Below, piece after piece: positions 51,756 to 60,648 of a stretch of DNA of 64,000 nucleotides (position 1 is its first letter; every line of letters starts with the position of its first letter). This DNA is from Pantoea sp. alder81 (GTDB lineage Bacteria; Pseudomonadota; Gammaproteobacteria; Enterobacterales; Enterobacteriaceae), in NCBI RefSeq assembly GCF_020179835.1, contig NZ_JAIUDA010000010.1, positions 141,096 through 205,095 on the forward strand, read 5' to 3'. Made by a program: the position numbers and the translations under genes. The notes beneath the pieces are model-generated. The model was not told where the DNA came from. It ran no database searches and saw only the letters and a program-made list of their open reading frames with translations.

Positions 51756-53657
51756 ACTCGCCAGCATCTGCTCCAGCTGTTCCTGAGCATCCAGCCATGC
51801 CATTTCAACATCTTCCAGCGCGGACTTGCTTTCGGCCTGACGTTGCAGTGCCGAGGTCAGATCCGCTTTACGGCTCTGGTCGTAAATCGCGCTGTCTGAA
51901 AGTTGTGCTTCCGCTTCGCTGAGCTGGCTTTGCCACTTCGCCATCTGCTTTTCCAGCTTCTCAATCTCTTTACGCAGTGGTTGCGTTTGCGAGCGCAACT
52001 CCGCATCACGGCGCTTCTGATCTTTACGTGACTGGGCGCTGTTAGCGTTATCCTGCTTTGGCGTTGCATCCTGCTGGGCCTGCTGCTTTTGCAGATCGCT
52101 CAGCCACTGCTGGTAATCATCCAGATCGCCTTCAAACACATCGACTTTGCGGTCGTGCACCAGATAGAGGTCATCGGTAGTTGAACGCAGTAAATGGCGG
52201 TCATGCGACACCACCACCAGTGCGCCTTCGAAATCAATCAACGCTTCGGTCAGTGCCTGGCGCATATCGAGATCGAGGTGGTTCGTCGGTTCATCCAGCA
52301 GCAGCAGGTTAGGGCGCTGCCATACGATCAGCGCCAGCACCAGTCGCGCTTTTTCACCGCCTGAGAAGCGCTCGGTGATTTCACTGACTTTGTCGCCCTG
52401 GAAGCCGAAGCCGCCCAGATAATCACGCAGCTGCTGTTCCAGCGTTTGCGGCGCGATGCGGGCCAGATGCTGCAGCGGCGATTCGTCAGCGCGCAGATAT
52501 TCCAGCTGATGCTGAGCGAAGTAACCAAGCTTGATGCCTTTTGCCAGGCCGACTTTGCCATCCAGCGCTTCAATCTCACCGGCCAGCAATTTGATCAGCG
52601 TTGATTTACCCGCGCCGTTACGGCCGAGTAGACCGATGCGTGAACCCGGCACCAGATTGAGTTTGATGGCATCAAGAATGATACGCTCGCCATAACCCGC
52701 CGTGACTTTCTCCATTTTCAGTAATGGATTCGGCAGGCTTTCTGGCGCGCGGAAGCTGAAACTAAACGGGTTATCGACATGAGCGGGCGCAATCAGCTCC
52801 ATGCGCTCCAGCATCTTGATACGGCTCTGCGCCTGTTTGGCCTTAGTGGCCTGAGCGCGGAAGCGATCGATGTACTTTTGCAGGTGCTGTACTTTTTCCT
52901 GCTGGCTCTGGAACAGTGCCTGCTGTTGCGCCAGTTTGGCCACGCGCTGGCGTTCGAACGAGCTGTAGTTACCGGTGTATTCATACATCGTTTGCTGTTC
53001 GATATGGATAATCTTATCCACCACCGGATCGAGGAAGTCTCGGTCGTGCGAAATCAGGATCAGCGTGCCTTCATAGCTTTTCAGCCAGCGCTCCAGCCAA
53101 ATCACCGCATCGAGATCTAAGTGGTTGGTCGGTTCATCCAGCAGCAGCAGATCAGAACGACACACCAGCGCCTGCGCAAGGTTAAGGCGCATACGCCAGC
53201 CACCGGAGAAATCGCTCACCGGCCGCATTAATTGTTCCTGGCTAAAGCCCAATCCGTGCAGCAGGCTGGAGGCGCGCGCATGTATGCTCCATGCCTGAAT
53301 CGCATCCAACTTGCCGTGCAACAGCGCAATGGCGTTGCCGTCGTCTTTTTCGTTCGCTGCGGCTAATTCAGATTCGAGCTGACGATATTCGCGGTCGCCG
53401 TCGATAACATATTCCAGCGCGGCTTTACTGAGCGCCGGGGTTTCCTGATTCACCCACGCGAGTGCCCAGCTGCTGGGAAAGGTGAAGTTGCCTGCATCAC
53501 TGCTGATTTCGCCCTTCAGCAGCGACAGCAGCGTGGATTTTCCACAGCCGTTTTTGCCCACCAGACCGACTTTTTGGCCGGGATTAATGGTGGCTGTTGC
53601 GTTATCCAGCAGCACGTTGGTGCCGCGGCGTATTTGTAATGCGGAAAATACAATCAT
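51753..53657 (-). CDS. yheS: ABC-F family ATPase YheS
   Basis: YheS is a soluble ABC-F protein with two ATPase domains; family members bind the ribosomal E site and modulate elongation. The 634 residues (E. coli 637) have Walker A GKNGCGKST and GRNGAGKST, signatures FSGGWRMRL and FSGGEKARL, and Walker B LLLLDEPTNHLD twice. A linker (about 240-300) and a charged C-terminal coiled coil (about 530-634) are present. The start MIVFSALQIRRG at 53657 is the family start. It is divergent from kefG; its stop lies in a REP-like palindrome. Confidence 0.96.
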   Translation of the reverse strand: MIVFSALQIRRGTNVLLDNATATINPGQKVGLVGKNGCGKSTLLSLLKGEISSDAGNFTFPSSWALAWVNQETPALSKAALEYVIDGDREYRQLESELAAANEKDDGNAIALLHGKLDAIQAWSIHARASSLLHGLGFSQEQLMRPVSDFSGGWRMRLNLAQALVCRSDLLLLDEPTNHLDLDAVIWLERWLKSYEGTLILISHDRDFLDPVVDKIIHIEQQTMYEYTGNYSSFERQRVAKLAQQQALFQSQQEKVQHLQKYIDRFRAQATKAKQAQSRIKMLERMELIAPAHVDNPFSFSFRAPESLPNPLLKMEKVTAGYGERIILDAIKLNLVPGSRIGLLGRNGAGKSTLIKLLAGEIEALDGKVGLAKGIKLGYFAQHQLEYLRADESPLQHLARIAPQTLEQQLRDYLGGFGFQGDKVSEITERFSGGEKARLVLALIVWQRPNLLLLDEPTNHLDLDMRQALTEALIDFEGALVVVSHDRHLLRSTTDDLYLVHDRKVDVFEGDLDDYQQWLSDLQKQQAQQDATPKQDNANSAQSRKDQKRRDAELRSQTQPLRKEIEKLEKQMAKWQSQLSEAEAQLSDSAIYDQSRKADLTSALQRQAESKSALEDVEMAWLDAQEQLEQMLAS

Positions 53658-53772
53658 AAGCGCCGTATCGTCAGAATATGTTAATTTATCGGCAACATAA
53701 TTCAATAATGGTTAGTTGCGTCGAGCATGGTAGCGGAATTCCGCTGCGGTGACGACGCTTTGGAGGGGAACG

Positions 53773-54324
53773 ATGTCGCAGCCACCCAAAATATTGCTGC
53801 TTTACGCCCATCCGGAAACTCAGGATTCGATTGCTAATCGGGTTTTGCTGCAGTCGGCTATGGAACTGGACCACGTCACGGTGCACGATTTATACGCCCA
53901 CTATCCGGACTTTTTTATTGATATTCACCATGAGCAGCAGTTGCTGCTTGAACATCAGATCGTGGTTTTCCAGCATCCGCTTTACACCTACAGCTGCCCG
54001 GCGCTTCTGAAAGAGTGGCTGGATCGTGTGCTGTCGCGTGGATTCGCCAGTGGTGTGGATGGTAATGCGCTGGAAGGGAAATACTGGCGCAGCGTCGTGA
54101 CCACCGGAGAGCCGGAAACGGCTTATCACCACAGTGGCCTGAATCGCTATCCGATGAGCGATATCATGCGTCCGTTTGAGCTGACAGCGCAAATGTGTCG
54201 CATGCACTGGATGACGCCGATGGTGATCCACTGGGCACGTCGCCAAACGCCAGAAGTGATGCGTAATTATGCGCATGCTTACCGCGATTGGCTCTCTTCA
54301 CCCTTGCCGCAGGGAGTGGTGTGA
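53773..54324 (+). CDS. kefG: Potassium-efflux ancillary oxidoreductase KefG
   Basis: KefG is a flavodoxin-fold, quinone-reductase-like subunit needed for full KefB activity during electrophile stress. The 183 residues (E. coli 184) show LLLYAHPETQDSIANRVLL, VVFQHPLYTYSCPALLKEWLDRVLSRGFA and VVTTGEPETAYH. The start at 53773 follows GGAGGGGAACG. Its TGA overlaps the kefB ATG, so the two proteins are coupled. Confidence 0.95.
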   Translation: MSQPPKILLLYAHPETQDSIANRVLLQSAMELDHVTVHDLYAHYPDFFIDIHHEQQLLLEHQIVVFQHPLYTYSCPALLKEWLDRVLSRGFASGVDGNALEGKYWRSVVTTGEPETAYHHSGLNRYPMSDIMRPFELTAQMCRMHWMTPMVIHWARRQTPEVMRNYAHAYRDWLSSPLPQGVV

Positions 54325-56126
54325 TGGAAGGACAAACCTTACTGACGGCTGGCGTCATTTATTTGGTCGCTGCGGTGATCGTGGTGCCCATCGCCGCGCG
54401 CCTCGGCATTGGTGCAGTACTGGGTTATCTGCTGGCGGGTATTGCCATCGGCCCATGGGGTTTAGGCTTTATTAGCGACGTCGACGAGATTTTGCACTTC
54501 TCAGAACTCGGCGTGGTGTTCCTGATGTTTATCATCGGGCTGGAGTTGAATCCCGCCAAGCTCTGGGCTTTGAGACGTTCAATCTTTGGCGTGGGCGCTG
54601 CGCAGGTATTGGTTTCTGCCGCCATTCTGGGCGTGCTGCTGTGGCTGACAAACTTTAGCTGGCAAGCGGCGGTGATCGGCGGGATCGGTCTGGCAATGTC
54701 TTCGACGGCTATGGCACTACAGTTGATGCGCGATAAAGGCATGAATCGCAGCGAAGCGGGTCAGCTCGGCTTCTCGGTGCTGCTGTTCCAGGATCTGGCC
54801 GTCATCCCCGCATTAGCATTAGTACCGTTATTGGCCGGTGGCGACAGTGGTCATGTTGACTGGCTGAAGGTCGGCATGAAGGTGTTGGCCTTCGCCGGTA
54901 TGCTGGTGGGCGGTCGTTATCTGCTGCGTCCGATTTTCCGCTTTATCGCCGCTTCCGGTGTGCGTGAAGTATTCACTGCTGCCTCATTATTACTGGTGCT
55001 GGGCTCGGCGCTGTTTATGGATGCGTTGGGGCTGTCGATGGCGCTTGGCACCTTTATCGCCGGTATCCTGCTGGCAGAGAGTGAATATCGCCACGAACTG
55101 GAAGTGGCCATCGAACCCTTTAAAGGTTTGCTGCTGGGGCTATTCTTTATTTCCGTCGGCATGGCGCTGAATTTGGGTGTGCTTTATACCCATATCGTGG
55201 AGATCATCCTTGGTGTGGTGATTCTGGTGGCGGTGAAAACCCTGGTGCTCTATGTGTTGGGCCGTATTTATGGCTTACGCAGTTCCGAGCGCCTGCAATT
55301 TGCCAGCGTGCTCAGCCAGGGCGGTGAATTTGCCTTTGTGCTGTTCTCAGCGGCCTCGTCGGCCAAACTGTTTAGCGGCGATCAATTGCCACTGTTACTG
55401 GTGACAGTGACGCTATCGATGATGACCACACCGCTGCTGATGCAGGGCGTGGATAAAATTCTCGCGCGGCGTTTCAACGAGCCCGATGATGACAGTGAAA
55501 AGCCGTTTGTCGAAGACGATCAGCCGCAGGTGATTGTGGTGGGCTTTGGTCGTTTCGGTCAGGTTGTTGGCCGTTTACTGATGGCCAATAATAAACGTAT
55601 TACCGTGCTGGAACGCGATATCTCCGCCGTAAGCCTGATGCGTAAGTATGGCTATAAGGTTTACTATGGGGATGCCACTGAGCTTGAGTTACTGCGTGCA
55701 GCTGGCGCGGAGAATGCGCAATCCATCGTGATCACCTGTAACGATCCTGAGGATTCGATGACCATTGTGCATCTCTGCCAGCAGCATTTCCCACAGCTGG
55801 AAATCCTGGCGCGTGCGCGGGGACGTGTAGAAGCGCATGAGTTGTTGCAGGCTGGCGTGACGCTGTTCTCACGTGAAACCTTTTCCAGTGCGCTGGAATT
55901 AGGACGCAAGACGCTGATCTCATTGGGGATGCATCCGCATCAGGCACAGCGCGCGCAGCAGCATTTCCGTCGCCTCGATATGCGCATGCTGCGTGAACTG
56001 GTGCCCAGTCATGATGACAGTGCGCAGGTTTCACGCGTGCGTGAAGCGCGTCGCGAGCTGGAGGACATCTTCCAGCGCGAAATGCAGCATGAAAAACGCC
56101 AGATTGACGGTTGGGATGACGAGTAA
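54324..56126 (+). CDS. kefB: Glutathione-gated potassium/proton antiporter KefB
   Basis: KefB lets K+ out and protons in when glutathione adducts of electrophiles bind, acidifying the cytoplasm. The 600 residues (E. coli 601) comprise a CPA2 membrane domain (about 1-385, GIGAVLGYLLAGIAIGPWGLG, FQDLAVIPALALVPLL) and a C-terminal RCK/TrkA-N domain starting VIVVGFGRFGQVVGRLLMAN. The C-terminal tail is charged. The start overlaps the kefG stop by one base. Confidence 0.97.
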   Translation: MEGQTLLTAGVIYLVAAVIVVPIAARLGIGAVLGYLLAGIAIGPWGLGFISDVDEILHFSELGVVFLMFIIGLELNPAKLWALRRSIFGVGAAQVLVSAAILGVLLWLTNFSWQAAVIGGIGLAMSSTAMALQLMRDKGMNRSEAGQLGFSVLLFQDLAVIPALALVPLLAGGDSGHVDWLKVGMKVLAFAGMLVGGRYLLRPIFRFIAASGVREVFTAASLLLVLGSALFMDALGLSMALGTFIAGILLAESEYRHELEVAIEPFKGLLLGLFFISVGMALNLGVLYTHIVEIILGVVILVAVKTLVLYVLGRIYGLRSSERLQFASVLSQGGEFAFVLFSAASSAKLFSGDQLPLLLVTVTLSMMTTPLLMQGVDKILARRFNEPDDDSEKPFVEDDQPQVIVVGFGRFGQVVGRLLMANNKRITVLERDISAVSLMRKYGYKVYYGDATELELLRAAGAENAQSIVITCNDPEDSMTIVHLCQQHFPQLEILARARGRVEAHELLQAGVTLFSRETFSSALELGRKTLISLGMHPHQAQRAQQHFRRLDMRMLRELVPSHDDSAQVSRVREARRELEDIFQREMQHEKRQIDGWDDE

Positions 56127-56172
56127 GACTACACTTAACATATCCGTTGCTTAATAGCGGGCAGGAAAGAGT

Positions 56173-56367
56173 ATGCGTAAACGTTTTATTGCTGGTGCGG
56201 TATGTCCGCAATGTCAGGAAAAAGACACGCTGGCGTTGTGGCGTGAGAATAATGTCGAAGTGGTGGAGTGCGTGCAGTGCGGCCATCAAATGCGCGAAGC
56301 GGATAAACAAGTTCGCGATAAGGTGCGCAGTAATGAGCAAGTGATCGGCATTTTTCATCCTGAGTAG
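56173..56367 (+). CDS. yheV: YheV family putative zinc-ribbon protein
   Basis: This 64-residue protein begins MRKRFIAGAVCPQCQEKDTL and carries two CxxC pairs (CPQC, CVQC) about 24 residues apart, a likely zinc ribbon. It matches E. coli YheV (about 66), a DUF2387 protein of unknown role. AGGAAAG precedes the ATG at 56173. It sits between kefB and slyD as in E. coli. Confidence 0.9.
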   Translation: MRKRFIAGAVCPQCQEKDTLALWRENNVEVVECVQCGHQMREADKQVRDKVRSNEQVIGIFHPE

Positions 56368-56397
56368 CGGAATGGCGCAGCTTTTTTTAAGCTTAAA

Positions 56398-56426
56398 CTT
56401 ACAGCGGGATTGAATTCCGCTACAAT
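56398..56426 (+). promoter_or_regulatory. Candidate sigma-70 promoter of slyD
   Basis: A -10 TACAAT (56421-56426) lies 17 bp from CTTACA (56398-56403), a weak -35. It is 134 bp upstream of the slyD start. Confidence 0.4.
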
Positions 56427-56559
56427 CGGCGCCATTAACGCTGAGCAGTATGCAGCAACACATTTGTTGGCATTCTCAGTCTTGAACCTTTCTGGTTGGT
56501 TATTGCACGAAAATAGACCAATGAGACAGGATCTCAGTTCTCAACGGTTAGGAGATATC

Positions 56560-57114
56560 ATGAAAGTAGCAAAAGACCTGGTGGTGAGCCTGGCGTATCA
56601 GGTTCGTACCGAAGACGGTGTGTTGGTTGACGAGTCACCGGTGAGTGCACCGTTGGACTATCTGCACGGTCATGGTTCCCTGATTTCTGGTCTGGAAAAA
56701 GCGCTGGAAAATCATGATGTAGGCGATAAGTTTGATGTGCATATTCCAGCAAACGACGCTTACGGTCAGTACGACGACAACCTGGTTCAGCGCGTTCCGA
56801 AAGATGTGTTCATGGGCGTGGACGAACTGCAGGTTGGCATGCGCTTCCTGGCTGAAACCGATCAGGGTCCAGTGCCGGTTGAAATCACCGAAGTGGAAGA
56901 CGAGCACGTCGTGGTTGATGGTAACCACATGCTGGCGGGTCAGAACCTGAACTTTAACGTGGAAGTGGTGGCGATCCGTGAAGCAACGGAAGAAGAAATC
57001 GCACACGGCCATGTGCATGGCGCGGATGGTCATCATCATGACCACGATCACGACCATGGTCACGATCACGGCCAGGGTGGTTGTGGTACTGGCGGTTGCG
57101 GCTGCAGCCACTAA
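56560..57114 (+). CDS. slyD: FKBP-type peptidyl-prolyl isomerase and metallochaperone SlyD
   Basis: SlyD is a cytoplasmic prolyl isomerase/chaperone that also delivers nickel to hydrogenase. The 184 residues have the FKBP domain (about 1-70 and 130-150, including GSLISGLEKALENHDVGDKF), the inserted chaperone flap (about 70-130), and a His/Asp/Cys-rich tail (about 150-184) that binds metal and is slightly shorter than in E. coli (196 total). The start at 56560 follows TTAGGAG. A strong terminator follows. Confidence 0.97.
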   Translation: MKVAKDLVVSLAYQVRTEDGVLVDESPVSAPLDYLHGHGSLISGLEKALENHDVGDKFDVHIPANDAYGQYDDNLVQRVPKDVFMGVDELQVGMRFLAETDQGPVPVEITEVEDEHVVVDGNHMLAGQNLNFNVEVVAIREATEEEIAHGHVHGADGHHHDHDHDHGHDHGQGGCGTGGCGCSH

Positions 57115-57131
57115 GTTCTGCGTTGAACAAC

Positions 57132-57166
57132 AAAAGGCCACCTTCGGGTGGCCTTTTGGTTTTAAT
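57132..57166. terminator. Bidirectional terminator between slyD and slyX
   Basis: An 11-bp stem AAAAGGCCACC/GGTGGCCTTTT (57132-57142 and 57147-57157) has a stable TTCG loop, followed by further T. It serves slyD on the plus strand and slyX on the minus strand. Confidence 0.92.
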
Positions 57167-57380
57167 AGTGCGGTGGTGGCGTCTCTTCGGACTGCGAGGC
57201 AATCGGTGACGGTGTCGCCGCTTTTACTTTATCCACTAATAAACGCACCTGTTCGCGCATGCGACTCATCTCCAGTTCGTGTTGAGTCACTGTCAGATTG
57301 AGCTGATCGATAGTGTGCTCCTGAAAAGCCAGCTTGCTCTCCAGCGCCTCAAGGCGTTGTTCCCACTCTTCCTGTTGCAT
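57162..57380 (-). CDS. slyX: SlyX family coiled-coil protein
   Basis: This 72-residue protein matches E. coli SlyX (72): a coiled coil (LEALESKLAFQEHTIDQLNLTV) and the conserved end IASQSEETPPPHY. Function unknown. The ATG at 57380 reproduces the family N-terminus; the adjacent ATG at 57383 would add one Met and has an equally placed GGAG. Confidence 0.92.
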   Translation of the reverse strand: MQQEEWEQRLEALESKLAFQEHTIDQLNLTVTQHELEMSRMREQVRLLVDKVKAATPSPIASQSEETPPPHY

Positions 57381-57517
57381 CATCTCTTCTCCGGTTACGG
57401 TGCTGCGCCTGGCGCGTATCGGGCGTGATTCTACGGTCTTTGGCGCCAGAATCACCCGATTTTTAACCTTTATGAGGCTTGATGGTTGAAAACGGCGCTA
57501 ATGCCTTCATCTCTGGT

Positions 57518-57545
57518 GAAACTTCCTGATGCAAAAAAGGTCGGA
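57518..57545 (+). promoter_or_regulatory. Candidate sigma-E promoter of fkpA
   Basis: GAAACTT (57518-57524) and TCGGA (57541-57545), 16 bp apart, resemble the sigma-E elements GGAACTT and TCTGA. It lies 115 bp upstream of fkpA, a known sigma-E regulon member in E. coli. Confidence 0.55.
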
Positions 57546-57659
57546 TGTTAAGCGGGTAATTACGTTGTGGGAGTGTTCGCCGCTGCCACGTAAAGTTATA
57601 GTGTGGGCCACTGTCCGCAATGATTCCCGAGGTTTAGATGCTTCGGTTTTGGAGAAAGG

Positions 57660-58490
57660 ATGAAATCACTGTTTAAAGTCACATTGTTAGCTACCACCAT
57701 GGCCATCGCGCTGAATGCACCGCTGGCAATGGCAGCAGAAACCACCGCCGCTCCAACTGACGCTGCTCAGGCTGCGCCGCAGGCTCCGAAGAATGCTGCC
57801 TTCAAAAACGAAGACCAGCAGTCAGCTTATGCGCTGGGTGCTTCTTTGGGTCGCTACATGGACAACTCTCTGAAGGAACAAGAGAAACTGGGCATCAAAC
57901 TGGACAAAGATCAGCTGATCGCGGGTGTTCAGGATGCATTCGGTGGCAAGAGCAAGCTGTCTGATCAAGAGATCGAGCAGACCCTGCAAGCCTTCGAAGG
58001 CCGCGTGAAAGGCGCTGCACAGGCGAAGATGGAAAAAGACGCGAAAGAGAACTCTGACAAGGGTACCGCTTACGCTGACAAATTCGCCAAAGAAAAAGGC
58101 GTGAAGAAAACTGAATCTGGCTTGCTGTATCAGGTTGAGAAAGAAGGCACCGGTGACGCACCTAAAGACAGCGACACTGTAGTCGTGAACTATAAAGGTA
58201 CGTTGATCGACGGTACCGAGTTCGACAACTCTTACACCCGTGGCGAGCCCCTGTCATTCCGTCTCGACGGCGTGATCCCAGGCTGGACCGAAGGTCTGAA
58301 GCACGTGAAGAAAGGCGGCAAGATCAAGTTAGTGATCCCACCGAACCTGGCTTACGGCAAAAATGGCGTTCCGGGTATTCCGGCTAACTCAACACTGGTA
58401 TTTGATGTTGAGCTGCTGGATATCAAGCCAGCACCAAAAGCGGATGAGAAAGCACAGGCTCCGGCCGCTGCTGATAAGAAAGCACAGTAA
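57660..58490 (+). CDS. fkpA: Periplasmic FKBP-type peptidyl-prolyl isomerase FkpA
   Basis: FkpA is a dimeric periplasmic chaperone and prolyl isomerase of the envelope stress response. The 276-residue precursor has a signal peptide (1-25, ending LAMA), an Ala-rich start, the helical dimerisation domain (about 45-145), and the C-terminal FKBP domain (VVVNYKGTLIDGTEFDNSY, GVIPGWTEGLKHVKKGGKIK, IPPNLAYG, LVFDVELLDIK). A short Ala/Lys tail follows. It has a good terminator and a sigma-E-like promoter. Confidence 0.98.
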   Translation: MKSLFKVTLLATTMAIALNAPLAMAAETTAAPTDAAQAAPQAPKNAAFKNEDQQSAYALGASLGRYMDNSLKEQEKLGIKLDKDQLIAGVQDAFGGKSKLSDQEIEQTLQAFEGRVKGAAQAKMEKDAKENSDKGTAYADKFAKEKGVKKTESGLLYQVEKEGTGDAPKDSDTVVVNYKGTLIDGTEFDNSYTRGEPLSFRLDGVIPGWTEGLKHVKKGGKIKLVIPPNLAYGKNGVPGIPANSTLVFDVELLDIKPAPKADEKAQAPAAADKKAQ

Positions 58491-58506
58491 TCTGCTTGCT
58501 TATCTG

Positions 58507-58534
58507 ACGCCGCCTCCGGGCGGCGTTTTTATTT
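58507..58534 (+). terminator. Intrinsic terminator of fkpA
   Basis: The stem ACGCCGCC/GGCGGCGT (58507-58514 and 58519-58526, loop TCCG) is followed by a T-rich tract. It starts 16 bp after the fkpA stop. Confidence 0.9.
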
Positions 58535-58535
58535 G

Positions 58536-58637
58536 TCAGTCAGACTGAAGATGCGCTGGCTGTGCTCGCAATCCTCACTCATGCTGAGGGCTGAGCGAAC
58601 GTGCTGTCTTTCAGCAAACCAAATTGTTTAGGGGAAT
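58536..58637 (-). repeat. Possible shortened ERIC relic upstream of yheO
   Basis: One end (GTCAGACTGAAGATGC, 58539-58554, then TGGCTGTGCTCGC) and the other (AAATTGTTTAGGGGAAT, 58621-58637) resemble the two ERIC ends, but only about 100 bp separate them and many bases differ. This is a weak call. Confidence 0.3.
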
Positions 58638-58757
58638 GAGTAAAGCTCTGGCTAAACACCCCGACATTTGCCAGACTAGCGCCTGCACAACTATCACAAT
58701 ATGAGTCTGCCCCAAAGCTGTCGAGACAGGCTCCAGCCATTTAGGGTAATGTCTTCG

Positions 58758-59480
58758 ATGTCTAATCCATTCAATCCCGGTGAACTGACTGACTTCGATT
58801 TACTGGAGCAACGTCCGTTCGAGCAAGCAGACTACGATATTCTCAAATCTTACGAAGCCGTCGTCGATGGTCTTGCGATGCTGATCGGTTCGCACTGCGA
58901 AATCGTGCTTCACTCGCTGGAAGATCTGAAATGCTCCGCCGTGCGCATCGCCAATGGTGAACATACCGGCCGCAAAGTAGGCTCGCCGATTACCGATTTG
59001 GCACTGCGCATGCTGCATGATATGCATGGCGCCGACAGCAACGTCTCCCGCGCTTACTTCACGCGCGCCAAAAGCGGCGTGCTGATGAAATCTGTCACCA
59101 TCGCGATTCGTAATCGTCAGCAGCGGGTGATTGGCCTGCTGTGTATCAATATGAACCTCGATGTGCCGTTCTCGCAGATTATGTCGACCTTTATGCCGCC
59201 GGAAATGCAGCAGGTGGATTCTAATGTTAACTTTGCCAGCTCAGTTGAAGACCTGGTGATGCAAACGCTGGAATTTACCATTGAGGAAGTGAGCAACGAC
59301 CGCAACGTGTCGAACAATGCGAAGAATCGTCAGATTGTGCTCAATATGTATGAGAAGGGCATCTTCGATATCAAAGACGCGATTAACCAGGTTGCCGATC
59401 GTCTCAATATCTCCAAGCACACGGTTTACCTCTATATCCGCCAGTTTAAGAGTGGTGACTTCCAGGGGCAGGATCGCTAA
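58758..59480 (+). CDS. yheO: YheO-type PAS/helix-turn-helix regulator
   Basis: YheO is a predicted DNA-binding regulator with an N-terminal PAS-like YheO domain (DGLAMLIGSHCEIVLHSLED, IGLLCINMNLDVPFSQIM) and a C-terminal helix-turn-helix (VADRLNISKHTVYLYIRQFKSG). About 240 residues; nearly identical to E. coli YheO in the second half. The start is uncertain: ATG 58758 has AGGG 11 bases upstream, ATG 58749 is too close to it. The stop overlaps the tusD start by one base, placing yheO in the tusDCB operon. Confidence 0.9.
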   Translation: MSNPFNPGELTDFDLLEQRPFEQADYDILKSYEAVVDGLAMLIGSHCEIVLHSLEDLKCSAVRIANGEHTGRKVGSPITDLALRMLHDMHGADSNVSRAYFTRAKSGVLMKSVTIAIRNRQQRVIGLLCINMNLDVPFSQIMSTFMPPEMQQVDSNVNFASSVEDLVMQTLEFTIEEVSNDRNVSNNAKNRQIVLNMYEKGIFDIKDAINQVADRLNISKHTVYLYIRQFKSGDFQGQDR

Positions 59481-59866
59481 TGCGCTATACCTTGCTGGTG
59501 ACAGGGCCGGCATACGGTACGCAGCATGCCAGTAGCGCTTTGCTGTTTGCTCGTGCGCTGATTAAAGAAGGTCACCAGTTAGAGAGTGTCTTCTTTTATA
59601 GAGAAGGCGTGCTGAATGCCAACCAGCTTAGTGCTCCCGCCAGCGATGAAGTGGATGTGGTGCGCGCATGGCAGCAACTACGTGAAGAGAGCGGTGCAGC
59701 GCTGAATATTTGCGTGGCTGCCGCATTGCGCCGTGGCGTGACAGATACGCAGGAAGCCACGCGCTTGCAACTGGCAGGCAGTAATTTGCAACCCGGTTTT
59801 GAACTCAGTGGCTTAGGTGCGCTGGCAGAAGCCGCGCTCAGCTGCGATCGTCTGGTGCAGTTCTGA
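59480..59866 (+). CDS. tusD: tRNA 2-thiouridine sulfur relay protein TusD
   Basis: TusD takes persulfide sulfur from TusA and passes it to TusE, for 2-thiolation of the wobble uridine of tRNAs for Lys, Glu and Gln. The 128-residue DsrE-fold protein carries the relay Cys in ALNICVAAALRRGV. Starts and stops of yheO, tusD and tusC overlap by one base each, so the TusBCD subunits are coupled. Confidence 0.96.
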   Translation: MRYTLLVTGPAYGTQHASSALLFARALIKEGHQLESVFFYREGVLNANQLSAPASDEVDVVRAWQQLREESGAALNICVAAALRRGVTDTQEATRLQLAGSNLQPGFELSGLGALAEAALSCDRLVQF

Positions 59867-60225
59867 TGAATCGCGTGGCATTTCTGTTCACTCAGGCACC
59901 CCACGGCAGCAGCGCGGGCAGGGAAGGGCTGGATGCGGTTCTGGCCACCGGCGCGCTCAGCGAGGATATTGCACTGTTCTTTATTGGCGATGGCGTCCTG
60001 CAACTTCATCGCGATCAGCGTCCAGAGCAGATTCTGGCTCGTAACTATATTGCGACTTTTGGTGTGCTGGATTTGTACGACATCGACCAGTGTTTCGTTT
60101 GCCGCGAATCACTTGAGGCGCGTGGGCAAAGTTTAACGGCTGAACGCGTGATGGCGGCTGAAGTCCTGGATGCCGATACACTGCGCCAGAAACTCGCCAC
60201 TTATCATCGAATCCTTCGTTTCTGA
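59866..60225 (+). CDS. tusC: tRNA 2-thiouridine sulfur relay protein TusC
   Basis: TusC is the DsrF-like subunit of the TusBCD heterohexamer. The 119-residue product shows AFLFTQAPHGSSAGREGLDAVLATGAL and the FFIGDGVLQL strand-loop typical of the DsrEF fold. It has no relay role of its own in the known complex. It overlaps tusD by one base and precedes tusB by 9 bp. Confidence 0.95.
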   Translation: MNRVAFLFTQAPHGSSAGREGLDAVLATGALSEDIALFFIGDGVLQLHRDQRPEQILARNYIATFGVLDLYDIDQCFVCRESLEARGQSLTAERVMAAEVLDADTLRQKLATYHRILRF

Positions 60226-60234
60226 GAATCCAAC

Positions 60235-60522
60235 ATGCTCTACACGTTACTGCAATCACCCTGGCAATGCGATATCGATAGCCTGTTACTGCTCATGCAG
60301 GAGGGCGACGATTTGCTGCTGATGCAGGATGGAGTAACGGCCGCGCTTGAGGGCAGCCAGATGTTAATCAAGCTACAAGCCTCTCCGGCCGCGCTTTGGG
60401 TCCTTCAGGAAGATGTGGACGCACGCGGATTGGTTGAGCAAATTTCAACCAAAGTAGCACGTTTGGACTATACTGGTTTCGTTGCGATGACGGTGAAGCA
60501 CCAACAACAAGTGGCCTGGTAA
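60235..60522 (+). CDS. tusB: tRNA 2-thiouridine sulfur relay protein TusB
   Basis: TusB is the DsrH-like subunit of TusBCD. The 95-residue product (E. coli 95) begins MLYTLLQSPWQCDIDSLL and contains GDDLLLMQDGVTAAL and WVLQEDVDARGL. It ends the yheO-tusDCB operon; the rpsL promoter begins 21 bp after its stop. Confidence 0.95.
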   Translation: MLYTLLQSPWQCDIDSLLLLMQEGDDLLLMQDGVTAALEGSQMLIKLQASPAALWVLQEDVDARGLVEQISTKVARLDYTGFVAMTVKHQQQVAW

Positions 60523-60543
60523 GAAGGAAAACCTGGTTATTTC

Positions 60544-60572
60544 TTGACACCCTTTTGACACAGCCCTAAAAT
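60544..60572 (+). promoter_or_regulatory. str operon promoter upstream of rpsL
   Basis: A perfect -35 TTGACA (60544-60549), a 17-bp spacer and -10 TAAAAT (60567-60572) form a strong sigma-70 promoter. It is located and spelled much like the E. coli str promoter. Confidence 0.88.
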
Positions 60573-60579
60573 TCTGCCT

Positions 60580-60597
60580 CCTCGTAGTAATACGAGG
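60580..60597 (+). promoter_or_regulatory. Hairpin in the rpsL leader
   Basis: The 7-bp stem CCTCGTA/TACGAGG (loop GTAA) lies at the expected transcription start of the str operon. It would form a 5'-terminal structure in the mRNA. Confidence 0.5.
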
Positions 60598-60648
60598 CGA
60601 TTTATTACGTGTTTACGAAGCAAAAAGCTAAATCCCAGGAGCTATTTA

